64,000 bases of DNA from Neopestalotiopsis rosae. Its lineage: Eukaryota > Ascomycota > Sordariomycetes > Amphisphaeriales > Sporocadaceae. The DNA is taken from contig JALGAS010000006.1 of the NCBI GenBank assembly GCA_023078685.1, positions 1,426,001 to 1,490,000 on the forward strand. The letters run 5' to 3'. This document shows, one piece after another, positions 23,750-36,800 of this stretch. Numbering within the stretch: position 1 is the first letter of the stretch; every line of letters starts with the position of its first letter. A program made the position numbers and the translations under genes. The notes below the pieces were generated by a model that did no database searches, was not told where the DNA came from, and saw only the letters and a program-made list of their open reading frames with translations.

Positions 23750-26661
23750 TTAGACTGGCTGGAGGTAGTTGCTCGGCACCAAACCGCTCCTACCAACGCC
23801 ATTACCGGCATGAATTTCAGCTTCCCACCAGCCATCATCTTGGTGCCGAAGTACAGCCAAGGTATCGCCCTTTTGGAAACCTAGTTCCTCGGGAATGGCT
23901 GCCTGGTATACGTACAGGGCCCGCGCTACATAAATGGTTAGCGACAAGTTCTGTCTGATTGCTTTGAATCGCAAGGGGCACTTACCTAGGTGAAGAATGG
24001 GCTTTCCATCTCTGGTATACATCCGGCTCGGATCCGCCAAGCTCTTGCTACGCTGTCGCGAGGTTGACATTTGTCTGCCGTCGTAGAAAGCCAATTGGCC
24101 TCCTTGGCTGGTGCCTGGCCTGCCATGGCGTCCACGTTGCGACCCATATCCGGCGTCTTCTCCCGACTGGACCGGTGTGTGCCCTCCTTGACTACTGCTG
24201 GGTCTGTCAAAATTGAGTCTGGAGGGTGCAGGAGAGGCGGATCTATTCATGTCGTGGGGTGAGTTATAGCCGTGGTATCCCTGCTCAGACCCGCGTGGTG
24301 TGGCACCAATAGACGATTGGCTTCGAGCATGTTGACTGCCTCCATATGGGTTGGGAGATGCGGATCTGATGCTCTGCCGCATATCATTTTGGCTACCGGT
24401 TCTGGGAGATGCAGTTCGAGGCGGTGCTGGTGAGGTTGCTCGTGGGAGATCAGAGCCCCTGGTACCAGGCCTTGACTGACTTCTGGCATACGAGGATCCT
24501 GGGCGGTTGGAGGCGGAGTCTGGACGATTATGGGTGAACATTTCGCGAGTCTGCTGTTCATACTTTCGTGATGTCGCTTGCATCGCTTTCGACGTGCAAG
24601 CTGGGGCAGGAACACCCAGTCTCTGGACTTGCTGGTCATAGGAGGGCGGCGGCGTACCGCGGATTCCAGCAGCGAGATCGCTACCACGTCTTGGAGCCGG
24701 CACCGACTTGGAGAAAGGTCGCGGTTCACCCTGCGCGGGTTGCGGCGTGGCGATGCCGTGCCAGTGATCAGCTGATACTCGGACCGAAGCCTGTTTAGTA
24801 TTGCCTGCCACCTCTCTCAGCTCGGCCAACGCCAATGCAATGGGATCTTGTTCCTCTTGCGGTTGTTGATCGGCAGGCTTGTTACGCCTGTCCGTGTTGG
24901 CGACGGGGAAGACATTGTTGCCAATGTTCAGTGCCAAGCTAGCATTGGCGTCAATCGGTTCTGGGCTGCCAGTGGATCGATCTGGCAACATGCCCTGCTC
25001 TGTGGGCTGATATGCGGATCGTCGTGAAGCCGAACCTGTGGCAGATGCACCCTGACTTGAAGGACCCCAAGTGTTTCGATTCGAAGCTTGCACATCCTTT
25101 GTGCTCTTTCGCCTGAATGGACTGTGGTTTTGGAAGAAACCACTCTTCTTTAGAACACGCTTATCCGATGTGTACTCTGCCCCTGACTGCGGATCTTGCT
25201 TGACCGGCGATGCCATTCCACTTGGTGGTTCCTGACTAGTGAGCGAAGCTGGATTGGAATAGTCGCTGGTTTCGTCGCGGCTCGACGGACGGTTTGAAGA
25301 CAGATTCGAGCTTGTTGCCGAGTTCATACCAGAAGGCATACCGTTATCTGTACGGCAAAGCATGGTCATCCCATCCATGGGGTATGGGTCGTGTGGGACT
25401 GATGCAAAGTCACCCGCTTCATAAGACTGTTGCTGCTGCTGGTTACGCTGGCGTTGCTGTTGCGGTGTTGGGTGGTCTGGCCAACCATTAGGCGGCATAG
25501 CTGCACCAGGCCCCATCTGTGGCACCGCGTTGTCTTCCATCTTGGGAGCGGCTTGATCAAAATGTCCAAGGTCCCGAGCGAGTGCGGAGTTGGGATCGTG
25601 GTGTGACTCGAAGGTCGACGGCTGAGGCGAAACAGTGCGATATGCAGGATTAATGCTTCTTGGAAATTGAGCCACGGAATAATTGTCGTCGTTGACGGAT
25701 GCCAACGATTCATGATCATCCACATCGCCTCGGCAGTAGTTGATGTACTTGGGAGGATCGGGGATCTCCTGGCCGGTTCCCCTTTCAGTAATGAAGTTAA
25801 TGATATCCTTTTCGACTTCCAGGTTCTCCAGAGATAGCCGGATCTTCTCGCACGAAGCGTCATCGCTGACACAAACAACGGAAGCTATATTTGCAAACGT
25901 CCACAGGGAGCTCTTGGTGAAATCCAATCTTTCCTCCTCCAAGTCCTGGAACTTGTCGGCAGCGGCCTTCCACTCTCGGTTCCATCTTGCAGTGGTATCT
26001 TCCAAAGCCTTGACGGCGTTTTCGTATTCTGTATTTGATGTGGCGAGGCTGATTTGCGTCTTCTCAAGTTTGGCCTTATTCTTACGCTCTTCCTGGCCCA
26101 TGACCATGTGACCTTGTGCCTTGTAGCCCTTGATTTTGAGACACTCTTGCTCGAACTTATCGCGAGTCTTGTTCACAGCTTGCGTTTGTTGCACTTTGGT
26201 TTTAAGAAGCTTTTCGACGGTATTTTGCACAATCTTTCGGCGCTCTTTCATACCACCAGCAAAGGCGGCTAGTGGCTCCTCGAGTTCGGTCTTCATTTGT
26301 TGCGCGATTGCGGAGTGTTGCTTTGCCATGGCATCCACCTCTCCCCGTACTGTATCTAAAGATGTCTTGAGTGTGCCCATTTCGTGAGAGCCAAGGGATT
26401 TTCGGCACAAGGACATGAGCTTGCGCGCATAGTCCTCTTCAATAGAAGCGCGGGCGCTGTAGAAGGATCTGAGTTCGTCGCATGTCTGTTTCGCAGCGAG
26501 CATGCGGTCCAACAGAGGACCTACGCCGGCGTCATCTTTTCCCCAAAAGTTGTTTGCGACTACACAAGTTAGCACGATCATTCTCGAGGCATCGCCCAAG
26601 CCAAGTGATATTGAGACGTACACGACAGCGCGACTGTCGGCGCTTCAGAGGCTGCAGGCAT
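23750..26661 (-). CDS. F-BAR and SH3 septation protein (Cdc15/Imp2 type)
   Basis: Membrane-bending scaffold of the contractile ring and cortical actin, like fission yeast Cdc15/Imp2 and budding yeast Hof1. Three exons, 26661-26622, 26559-23986 and 23925-23750, give 929 residues. The N-terminal F-BAR domain covers about 13-270 (ANNFWGKDDAGVGPLLDRM, ARASIEEDYARKL, then a long coiled coil). A long disordered middle, rich in Ser, Pro, Arg and Gln, follows. A C-terminal SH3 domain covers about 872-929 (ARALYVYQA, DDGWWEAEI, GLVPSNYLQPV). The start at 26661 is supported by splicing of a 13-codon first exon onto FANNFW. The second intron (23985-23926) is exactly 60 nt, in frame and free of stops, so retention would insert 20 residues just before the SH3 domain. 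GTAAGT donor, CGCTAAC branch and TGTAG acceptor indicate a genuine intron. Confidence 0.92.
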
Positions 26662-28464
26662 GGCGCCCAGAGTGTTTTTGCGAATATAATAAACAAGTGT
26701 CTGCGAAAAGCGTTTCTTCAAACGCTGGTGACCAACAAGAGACGAGGCCACGGGTCGAGTGACTGATTCAGGAATGTCACCGTCCGTTCGTTTAGTGGCG
26801 GATTCCCAGGCGTGTCTTGAAGTTGAGATTACAACTTTCTCTTCTCTCCTCCGACGGTGTGCCTCTGGAACAGTTGTTCAATTGTGTCAAAGAGAAAGAT
26901 GAGATAGTGGAGGGCTTATTCCTCGGTTGTATTGACAGTTTTGGGATGTGTGTGATACCAGGATCAGGCCTATTCAGTCGTCGTTGCAACCAGTTAGACA
27001 GGATGTTGACGTTGTTTATCCGTTGCGCGGGGCAACCTTCTGTCCTTATGTATGTGTGAGGTGGTGTTCACTGTTGACGGGCGGTACCCAACCAAGGGAC
27101 TACCTTATGCATCCATGCCGGCGCTAAGCTTAGCCGATCACCCACACCAGATAGGGACTGGGTCGCACCCCAGATCCTAGATCTAAACCTTTTGCGGGAC
27201 CGCAATTGCCTTACCGTCAGTTGACCGTATGTTGCCATAGCAGGTTGTCCGCAATAATCAATAATTCAATCTGCTCAGGGTATTGGATGCGGCTGGCTGA
27301 ACTTTTGGACCTGGAAACGCCCAGGAAATAGAGTTTTGTCAAACTTGACATTACCAGATTGCTTATGAGTGTCAAAGATTCTTTCATTCGGGATGAATCC
27401 TGTTGTACTTTGACGTTTGCGAATCGACTCGCATTAAAATCCGTGTGCTGTAACACGCTGTTCGCTACAAGGCATCAGGAAATACGACCCAATGCTGCCC
27501 GACTAAGCGCCGTCTACAGGCGCTAGACCACTGTAACTTATTTACAGGGTCTACCTGCATCGAAACAACGCGGCATTGCAGACTTCCAGCTGTTAGTATC
27601 CCTGTAAGCCGACAAATACACAGTACATATTTCAACGGCATTGATCTGTTGTTGGTTGAATTGAATGATTTCCAATGAAAACCCTTGCGCAGAGTTTTCT
27701 CTGTTCCAGCATGGGATTTTCAGTCAAATAGAGAGAGATACTACATAGATGAACACGGCATTGATAGTAGTCCCTTCAAAGCCAGTGTCATGTTTTGGAA
27801 GGAAATATTGAACTTGAATCAAGGTGACCTGCGTCAGATAATGGAGACGTTCGGTCTATGTCACGAAAACGCACTTAAGGTCCTTGGCGTTGCAGTTATT
27901 TAGAGTCTAGATCCTAGAGATCTACAATGATATGTTGGGCACAAGCTCTCGCCTCACTGCACTACCATGAAGGCTTGAGGTTAACTGTATTGGGTCATGA
28001 GTTCGTCATTTGCAGTCATTTCATCCTTAATGTGATCAGAGAAGTAGATACAGCGAATATCATGATTCAAGTGTGAATGGATTGACTATAAACACTTTGT
28101 ATATATAAGACCAGCGCAACGTTTGTAACTACCCGTTATGTAGCCAACGGCCAAATCAAGGATGAAACCGTCGAATGACGTGCGGAAACGCCATCATCAA
28201 TTTGTGCCCCGCGTTGCCCCGCCGTCCAAAATTTGGATCCGACTCCGTTTGTCGGGGGGTGCAATCGTCAATATATAACCTGTCCAGCGTCAACTCCATT
28301 ACCTGATCAGTCGATTCGCATTGCCTCGCGTAGCTGCACTGGCCCACTGAACAGTTGTAACAAGTTTGCGACATCGTATTCAGTTGTACAAGTCTATTCC
28401 AGTATTTGTCTGTGACGTGTGAAGAAAAAAGAGAAGAACAACCCCACCGTTACTGCCCGCCAAG
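26662..28464. other. Divergent promoter region of the F-BAR and PBY1 genes
   Basis: 1.8 kb between two divergently transcribed genes. A 72-codon frame at 27685-27903 (+) has a fairly protein-like composition but no homology I recognise and no flanking splice signals. Otherwise no coding signal is seen. AT content rises in 27,200-28,200. Confidence 0.45.
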
Positions 28465-31221
28465 ATGCATATTCTCGTCACCAACGACGATGGTCCGCCC
28501 TCAACCAGCTCCTCGCCGTACGTGCACTCCTTGGTACGCGCCCTTCAGAAGGCTGGACACACGGTCTCCGTCTGTCTGCCAGCCTCTCAGCGCTCGTGGA
28601 TCGGCAAAGCCCACATGATCGGCCAGACCGTGAAGCCAACCTACTACCGGCCGCCGCCCGTCTTCGACCCGCGGACCTCCGCCTCCGACCTGCAGCAGGG
28701 CACGATACACGCCCGACCGTCCAAGGACAGAAGCACAGAGGAGTGGATCTTGGCCGACGGTACCCCGGCCAGCTGCGCGCAGCTAGGCCTGTACCACTTC
28801 TTCACGCACAAGGAGCCAATTGACCTGGTTGTCTCGGGGCCCAACTATGGCCGCAACACGACCGCCGTCTTTGGTCTGAGCTCGGGCACTCTGGGCGCTG
28901 CCTTAGAGGCGGCCGTGTGCCGGCGCAAGTCCATTGCCCTGAGCTATGCCTTCTTCCGTGACCAGAACGATCCTCACCTGCCCGAGATTGTCGAGCAGGG
29001 TGCCGCCCACTCCGTTCGGGTTATTGAAAAGCTCTATGAGCAGTGGCCTGAGGACAAGAGCGTGGACCTTTACACGGTCAATGTGCCACTGATTGAGGGC
29101 GTTGGCCAGAACAAGGTGCTGTTCACAAACATGCTCGCAAACTACTGGGCTGAGGGTCGTGCCTGTTTCCAGGAGGTCGAGGGCAGCGTCGCTGATGAGG
29201 AAGAAGAGGAGGAGAGGATAAGAGAATCCGAGGGACAGTCCAAGGATGCAAGTGCCACGCAAAAGACAAAAGAAGATGATGCCTCCGAATATCCCCACCG
29301 TCACTACAAGTGGGCGCCGCAAAAGATGATCGCCGACGTCAACCAGAGTATTCTGGATTCTGAGCCGGGCAATGATGGCTGGGCGGTGATGCAGGGCTAC
29401 ACCAGGTATGTTGACATCTTTATACACGTGCTCTTGATGAGAACATATGCAAAGCTAACCATATTTACAGTGTGACGCCAATGAAAGCAAACTTCTGGCA
29501 CGCTGCGACGGAGTTGCACGGAAAAGAGTTGAAATTGTAAGTTGCGCTGCGTTTGCTTTGATTTTGGGTCCTGGATTAGGAGGCCACATGCATGTAGACA
29601 TGGTATAAGATTAACTGGCTGTGATGATGAATTGATAGAGCCAGTCATGTGTAGAGCTTAGAAAACTAGATCGTACATATCCCAACTTCCAGGGCTGACT
29701 TGAGGTCCTGGATGTACTGGGCAATATACCCTGTCCATTGTCTACATACATGCTGCGCTCTATTTCATTCTGCTCGTCACCATAGACATAAGTCTAATCG
29801 ACTACTATAGGGGCTCAAACGAGCCAGAAGCGACTTCGACGCAAGAGACTGCCCTTTCACACCGGCCGAAAGACCAGTTTCACGCACTGATCGACTATGA
29901 AGACCCATATGTCCAACCTCTGATCCTGTCCGCCTTCCAAAAGGTGATCCCCTCATCCTCCTACACCCTGCTTTCGACACCCGAAACCAAAGAAACAGAT
30001 GACTCCGAAATCGCTATTTCGAAGTTGCTTCCATCCGCGGACTCTCGCGTTCTTCAGATCAGCTCTTATGAGTCCATTGACTGGGACTTTGCCTCAATGC
30101 ACGAGAGGACGTGTCTCGTGAACTCGTACATGCTGCGCAAAGCCCTGATTCGCAAGCACTACCTCAGCAGCACGATCGAGAACTGGACGGCAAAGAGACC
30201 AGAGTCCATTCTCAAGACTCATGTTAAGAGGGGTGATGCATTTGAGCTCGACTATGCCGAGTTCTTGGACGATGCTCTGGTAGAGGCGTTTGATCTGCGA
30301 GCTAGTCTGGAGCGCAATGAAGAGCAGCTCGAGGATGGCACAGAAAAGGGTAAGGAGGCCCGGGAATGGTGGATTCTGAAGCCTGGTATGAGTGATCGTG
30401 GCCAAGGTATCAGACTGTTCAGCACAATGGACGAGCTTCAGGGCATCTTTGAAGAATGGGAGGAAGACATGCCGGACAGCGATGAAGAGGAAGAGGACGA
30501 CGACGAAGCCGCCCAGCCTTCAGGCAATGGCCACGATGATGAGGATGAAGGCGACGGTATCATGACCTCGCACCTCCGTCACTTTGTTGCTCAGCCCTAC
30601 ATTCACCCGCCACTGCTGCTCCCGAACTCTGGAAATCGCAAGTTCCACATCAGAACGTATGTTCTCTGCACCGGAAGTCTGGACGTATATGTCTACAGGG
30701 ACATGCTGGCGCTATTCGCCGGCAAGCCGTACGTGGCACCATGGGAGCAGGGCGGCGAGGACCTCGAAGCGCACCTCACCAACACCTGTCTGCAGCGATC
30801 TGTGAGCGACGGCACGGTACGGCGCTTCTGGGATCTAGAAATGCCCTCCACTTCCTCCTCTGCCAACGGCAACGGCCCTACCAAGGAGGGCATCTTTGAG
30901 CAGATCTGCGGCATCACGGGCGAGGTCTTCGAGGCCGCCGCTCGAGGCATGATGATGCACTTTCAGCCGCTGCCCAACGCCTTTGAGCTTTATGGGCTCG
31001 ACTTCCTGGTCGATGCCGACGGCACCGCCTGGCTGCTCGAGGTCAATGCATTCCCCGACTTCAAGCAGACGGGCGACGAGCTCAAGGAGCTGGTTGCCGG
31101 CCTGTGGGAGGGCGTCATGAGTGTTGCTGTTGGTCCCTTCTTTGGACTGGACACGCCGGCTCAGGATGGGAGATTGGTGCATGTCAGAAATGTCGACTTG
31201 GGAAGACGTTGGGGTTCATAA
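28465..31221 (+). CDS. PBY1: SurE phosphatase / tubulin-tyrosine-ligase-like fusion protein
   Basis: Homologue of yeast Pby1, a P-body protein linked to the mRNA decapping enzyme. Three exons, 28465-29405, 29471-29536 and 29811-31221, give 805 residues. The N-terminal half is a SurE-type acid phosphatase/nucleotidase domain: metal site TNDDG at residues 6-10, SGPNYGRN and GLSSGTLGAALEA. The C-terminal half is a TTL-type ATP-grasp domain: WWILKPGMSDRGQGIRLFS, FVAQPYIHPPLLL, KFHIRTYVLCTG, LTNTCLQ, and ELYGLDFLVDADGTAWLLEVN, which carries the metal/ATP-binding E and N. Acidic low-complexity inserts occur in both halves (EEEEEER near residue 250; a D/E run in the TTL part). Intron 2 is 274 nt, long for this window. 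The GTG at 29944 is internal, not a start. It converges on kinase-like gene B. Confidence 0.92.
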
Positions 31222-32182
31222 GTTCACATATGTTTCATGAGGCTTGAATGTGTATCTACGCGATATGGCTCACTATGGTACATACAATACTGGATAATTA
31301 AAAACTAGGCGCGAGAAGTAGATGCTATATCACAGAATTCAAGTGAGACTTGCTCAAAAGCAATATCAAGTCGTTTTATTGATTTTTATTATGGTGCTAT
31401 ATAGAGCATATAGAGAATTCAGAGTTTCAACTCATCAATCGATCTCGACTTAGTTCTAGAGTTGTTTGAAGTCATCTATGGATTGTCGGATCATCCCGTA
31501 CATTATCCGGAGTCGTCCTTCCCGGTGGTAATCCATTATCCCCTTTACATAACTATTCACAAAAAATACCGGTGTCTGCGAGATCCGAGAAGGAAGTGCA
31601 AAAGATATGAACATCGACCCCGGGTGGGACGCACTACTCCACGAGCGGGCATGGTTGCAACCCACCAGTCGTCGTATCACCGTGGAACCGGGCAGTGCAA
31701 AAAGGTGTCAATAATCTCATAAGCACTTGTCTTACTTCGGAAGCCCGCCCTGCAGATAGGATGACGACTAATAATTCGGAACGGCATGGCATGGGGTATT
31801 TTGAAGTTGAGATGCTTTTGTTGTAAAAGGTTTCAACCTACAGTGTCCTGCCACATTGCTCGGAGCTGCAGGTCAGGGCGAGTCAAGACATGGAGATGAG
31901 GGTATTTGCAGACCAGTCGGCCGGGGTATATGCATGCAAGTTGATCCTATAAGTATACATTACGCTTCTACATAGTACATTGTATCCTAACATGTAATTA
32001 TCGACACTATCCAAGCAACGGATGTCGTTCACTGGAAATAGGTACTGGTTTGCGATAACCTTTGCTCCGACATCCCCGTCCCATGGCACTCATGATATCC
32101 AGGTCACAATCCTCTCACACCGCAGCGAAAGCGAGACCCGTTTGAAATAATCGATGAGCAGGAGTTTACTCAGCGGTTGCTA
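31222..32182. other. Convergent 3' intergenic region
   Basis: 961 bases between the stop codons of PBY1 (+) and kinase-like gene B (-). AT-rich with no coding signal; it presumably holds both 3' untranslated regions. Confidence 0.5.
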
Positions 32183-33824
32183 TTATGGCGTCCCTGCTCT
32201 ATGAAACACGTCTTCTCCGAGTGAAATGCGTTCCATCATTATTCTCGTCGATTCAACGATACCTGGTATCCTCTCCAAAAGGCCGGAGAATTTGGGTTCT
32301 TTCACCACGGGCTGGGATACCGGAGCGTTCAGCACCACATCTTTTACAAACTCTGCGATCATCTCGGGATCGTTGACGGCAGTCTGCTTATTATACTTTC
32401 CCCTCTCGTACTTGTCGATATATTTCTCGCACTCGTAGAGGCAGTACTGTAACGATGGGACATCATCCGAGTCCGAGGCCAGTTGTTGACACACTAGCCA
32501 TTCGAGCTGAGGTGAAACATTATCACTGTCGTGAAATTCTTCATGTGCGTCAGTTTCCACTGCTTCTCCGTCGTGGTTTGTATAGTTCCATGGCTCCAAG
32601 GCCAGGAGACCCGTGTCTTGTTCCGTGTTCATGGACTCGGGGTGCGCAAGTGTTTCTATGATCTGCAAAGAATGTATCTTAGTGGTCTATTCGAGTACTG
32701 CACGGATGAGTCTATCCTTACTCTTCCCATACCTCGCAAGTTCTCTGCGATACCGTCGAGGCTGCCGCCGCTGTCGTCTATTGCTGTAGTATATGCAAAA
32801 CCGCATAGCTAGACGTTTTTCTCGTTAGTTCAGGCAGTGAAATGACATAGCCCCCATCCCCTCATCGTACCTTGAACAATGGAATCAACCCATGTTCATC
32901 ATCGGGGAGCAGCGGCCCGACGAGAACTTGCGAGAGGTCAATCGAGCCGTGCGTGATGTTCGCTTCATGAATGTGAGGTCGTTCCTTCTTTCCTGCAACC
33001 ATTCCGTAGTAGAATGCCATTCCAACAAACGCCCGCATTACTAAAGATAGACATGGTTCAGTACCAAATCATTTGGGGGCACGACCGAGGGGGCAACTTG
33101 ACTTACAGCATAACGACACTGCCCAGAGAAAACGGTCCGGAGGTTCTATATCTTGGTCTTTACATCTCTGCCGAACCTCATTGAGATCTCCTCCCTCCAT
33201 ATATTCCAGGACCATCATCGGAATGCCTATGTTAATACTCGGTTCCTCGAAGTCCTCGTTTCCGGGATCGGGGTAAGCGCCTGGTACTGGCGGTGCTGAG
33301 AACTTTGGTGTGCTACTGGTCAGGGTTATAACGCTCGAGGCTGGGGTGCCTGCTCCTCCAGACGTGTTCTGCGCCTCGCCTTCCAGTGGTACAAGGTTCA
33401 CAATATGGTCTACTCCGGCAAATCGTTGCAACCACTCTGCCTCGTTCTTGCCTCGGCCCTCGTCCATGCAGTACTTGACAACGAGGCGGCGCCTCTCGGT
33501 GCCATCCTCGTTGAACTGAGCAAAGAGCGAGGCGCCGCTCAGTCCGTTTGAAGTCTTACTGCGCATGGTCTTCAGATACCGCATGCGATGCCGATGCGTA
33601 AAGTATGCGCTCACGTGGTCGCGGGTCTCCTCGCACCTGACGCGCTCTCGGAACGCCTTGGATCTCTGGTGCATCCTGAACTGGCCGACGAGCGATTCCC
33701 GGAACCTGTATTTGCGTTTCAAGGATTCCACCATTCGTTCCTTCGCCCGGCTTGGGTCGTCTGTGTTGAGAGGCAGGAATATGCCATCGTACATATCCTC
33801 GTAGTCATATTGGTCTCCGGCCAT
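32183..33824 (-). CDS. Fungal kinase-like protein B (pseudokinase)
   Basis: Paralogue of kinase-like gene A. Four exons, 33824-33107, 33040-32871, 32808-32722 and 32662-32183, give 484 residues with all phases closed. The start is the ATG at 33824; the longer frame up to 33932 begins with GTG, so it is not used. A beta3-type lysine is seen at K117 (RLVVKYCM), a hinge-like MMVLEYMEGGDLNEV at about 203-217, the catalytic-loop region at 270-277 and the activation start at 297-300. The loop reads HGSIDLSQ: the catalytic Asp is Ser (S272) and the metal-binding Asn is Gln. The DFG region reads LCGF, with no Asp. All three catalytic and metal residues are therefore missing, so this is a confident pseudokinase if the splice model holds. 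Intron positions and phases (1, 0, 0) match gene A. Its role is unknown. Confidence 0.82.
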
Positions 33825-36800
33825 GGCTTGGATAACCTGTACTGGTAACAACTGACTGTGACTAGCTGTATATCGATTCTCGAGATCGGTGCTCTTCTTG
33901 TCCGGATTTTGGTCTGCTACTATAGAGTGCACTTTGTACAGACAACAACCACATAGTTAAAACTTGTCATGCTGCGGGTAAACCTAGCTGACTGCGCCAA
34001 CATATTCGAATCATTCAGGATACGTCGAGATCAATTGATAGCAGACATTGTTCGAATATCACCAATTATTCCGCTTGCAGCCATCCTGGGAGTAGAAATC
34101 CGGCCCTCATCAATGAAATACTGGCAAGCCACGCGTTGTCTTTGTTCTTTCAGATCTCCAAAGAGCACTTCCATAATGCTTTGTTCAATACTACATACTG
34201 ACTGTGTCCAATTTCTTTGTTCACGATGTCGCCATCGAAAGTATTGCATCAACAGCCGAGTATGTTTCACATGGAGCCGAGCGTGTCCATATCCACAGCA
34301 CGGACGCGATTCATCTACATCATATATTTGAACTCCATTTCGTGAAGAAAGTTGGCGATTATTCGCAACGCGCCCGGACAATTTTCCGGAGTGATTATCA
34401 TGTTCCCGAAAGCAGAGTCCGGTGACACCCAAGGCGTTCAAGCCAATGTTTACGCGTCTCATCCTCATGTTGACATGCATTATTCCCCTGATAATATTCT
34501 TCCCCATCGGAATCGTGATGGCTGATCTTGCTTCTTCCCCTTTTAGTCTGATGCCAAGTACAGCCAAGTGCAAGCCAAGTTATTGCATGGCGGCAGCATA
34601 ATTTTAACTCCGTCTACAAAGTTGTTTAGCAGGAATTTGACCTGGCATTTCCCTTTGTTCTGGAACGTGGAAAATCCGACAACGTAGTTGCACATGTTAT
34701 TTTGCTTTCCTTCCTTCGGTTTCGGAAGAGAAATTGAGATGAGGGACAAGACTTTTAATATGCAACCGAGAACACAGCCACAACAAGCGGCGGATCTCCT
34801 TCCGACTATCAACGGGCACTTCGGTACTTACACCGAACGATTGTAGCACGGTGTACGACAATATTCTCTGGTACCTTGAGGGAATATAGGGCCGTGTCAA
34901 GCTTCAAGATTGTCTATTCCGTGCAGCGGTTTGTTCGTCAAATTAGAGACAAGCCATTTCTTGTGTATCCTTTGCCAGAACTGGCTTGACATCTTACACT
35001 CATCGAATATACGCGTATATGATAGTGGAACGCCGATTATGCCTCCAGCTGCCAGTCAGATCATCAATTTTTCCAGGACAGGGCGTTCGTTCTCTTGGTT
35101 GGCTATTGCCAATAGTCTCATAGTGCACCGTGCGCGCTCTCGGCCAAGACGAAACAAATACGAAGGGGGCGAGAGCGAAGAAGGAAAGACATTACCAAAA
35201 AAGACAAACATAGGAAACCCCGGATACATCGATTGTTGCGAAAATGACGCATGAGATGTTCTGATATGGGACATGATTTCGTGACGAGCATTTAGGTAGG
35301 TAGCCAGAGAATGCCGCGAGCGCGTATTTTCCCATATGAAGCATTAACCGTAAACTGGGGTGGGCGGCTTACTGTGTAGAGAAACATTTCAATGCAGCAC
35401 GCCCGGGGGACCTACTTATTTTGCGCTGGTGGGCTCGCGGTTAGCTGGGCTTGGTATTCCACAAACGTTTCATTTTCGGCAAGTCTCATCTCCGAGGCAT
35501 ACGAATCACTCCGCGGCCGTGGGCATTTTTTTGCTTTGTTTTGCAATCCTAATCGCCGAATAAGATTTTTTATGGTTAATCACACCAAGGGCAAAGCGCC
35601 TACTACTGGATTTTTTTCCTTCTTGGTATTTGACGTCTGGGTTCCATGTCTGGGCAATTCTGGGGGTGTTTCTGACCCGGCGGGATCCGCTCTGGCCAAT
35701 AACTATTGCGCCTATGGTATCCAGAAGAGCGGGCGCTTTAATGAGACTAAAGGGGGTTTTGGTCCAGCTGCTGGCCCCCTCATACAAGCTAGAAAAGAGA
35801 TGATCTGCGAGAGATGTACACCTCTTGCATCAAGAGCCGAGCGGATCGTTATGGAGTGCCTTCATCGAGAGTTTGCGACGCGCGGGTGCAAATCGAGGGC
35901 CGAGTGACGAAATGTGAGCATTGTGAGTATTTGTTAGTGATGGGCGAATAACAGGAGACTATACTGCCGAGAAAAGTCTTGGCATGGTCCCAGTGTTCGA
36001 GAAGGCCGACGGATGTTTTTTCAGCCAGCATGAAATGCCAATCAGCCAGGTCCGGCATGACACGGTGATCTCCGCCTTTGTCCACGGGACTGCATGAATG
36101 GTTCATCAAAGAAAACTGTGTCTCGGTGGGCATTATCATAAAAAAGCGATTTGCTTGGTATAGGACAAGAATGCGATTCTGCCTTATGGAGCTGGCATAT
36201 TTCGCAATCTGCCTTGACACTTTTGCGACATATCATACAATATAACTTACGAATTGGGGAAGCCGGCTGAAAAAAGAGCCTTGCGGGCCAAGCTGCAAGC
36301 ACGGAATATTTGCTGGATGACACGCGAGTGCAACAAGCAAGGGCATAGATTGATGATACGCCTGCCGTCTTGGTGTTTGATCTTGTTCTCTTGGCCAGCA
36401 TCAACGGAATGAGAAAGGAGTGCTTGACCGCAAGTACTAGCTACGCAGGAACAAGATTGAGTCAAGGGGCAATGACTGGGCCATCTTGGCTCTGGATCTA
36501 CTGATGAGCGAAGCTCATCGCCAAGCTGGGTCTGACTTGTTGGTGTGCTTGGCTTCACAGACTGTTAGCTTAATGTATACGGTGTAAGACGACGTGGGCA
36601 ATGGGGTTTTGCTCTGCTGGTGAAGGCGGTCGGCTGACCAGCAATCCGTAGAGTAAAGCGACTGGTGACGATGATTTGTCGCTGATGAGGGGTTGGACCT
36701 GTTGGGAGCATTCGATAGTTGGGCATGAGTGGAAAGGTTCAAGAGCTGAATAGTCGGCCGATTCTTTGCGTGAGCCTATGAATTGGCTAGGTTCAAGTAA

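Noticed and set aside
33825..33932. 36-residue N-terminal extension of kinase-like gene B
   Set aside because: It begins with GTG, not ATG; the first ATG in the frame is at 33824.
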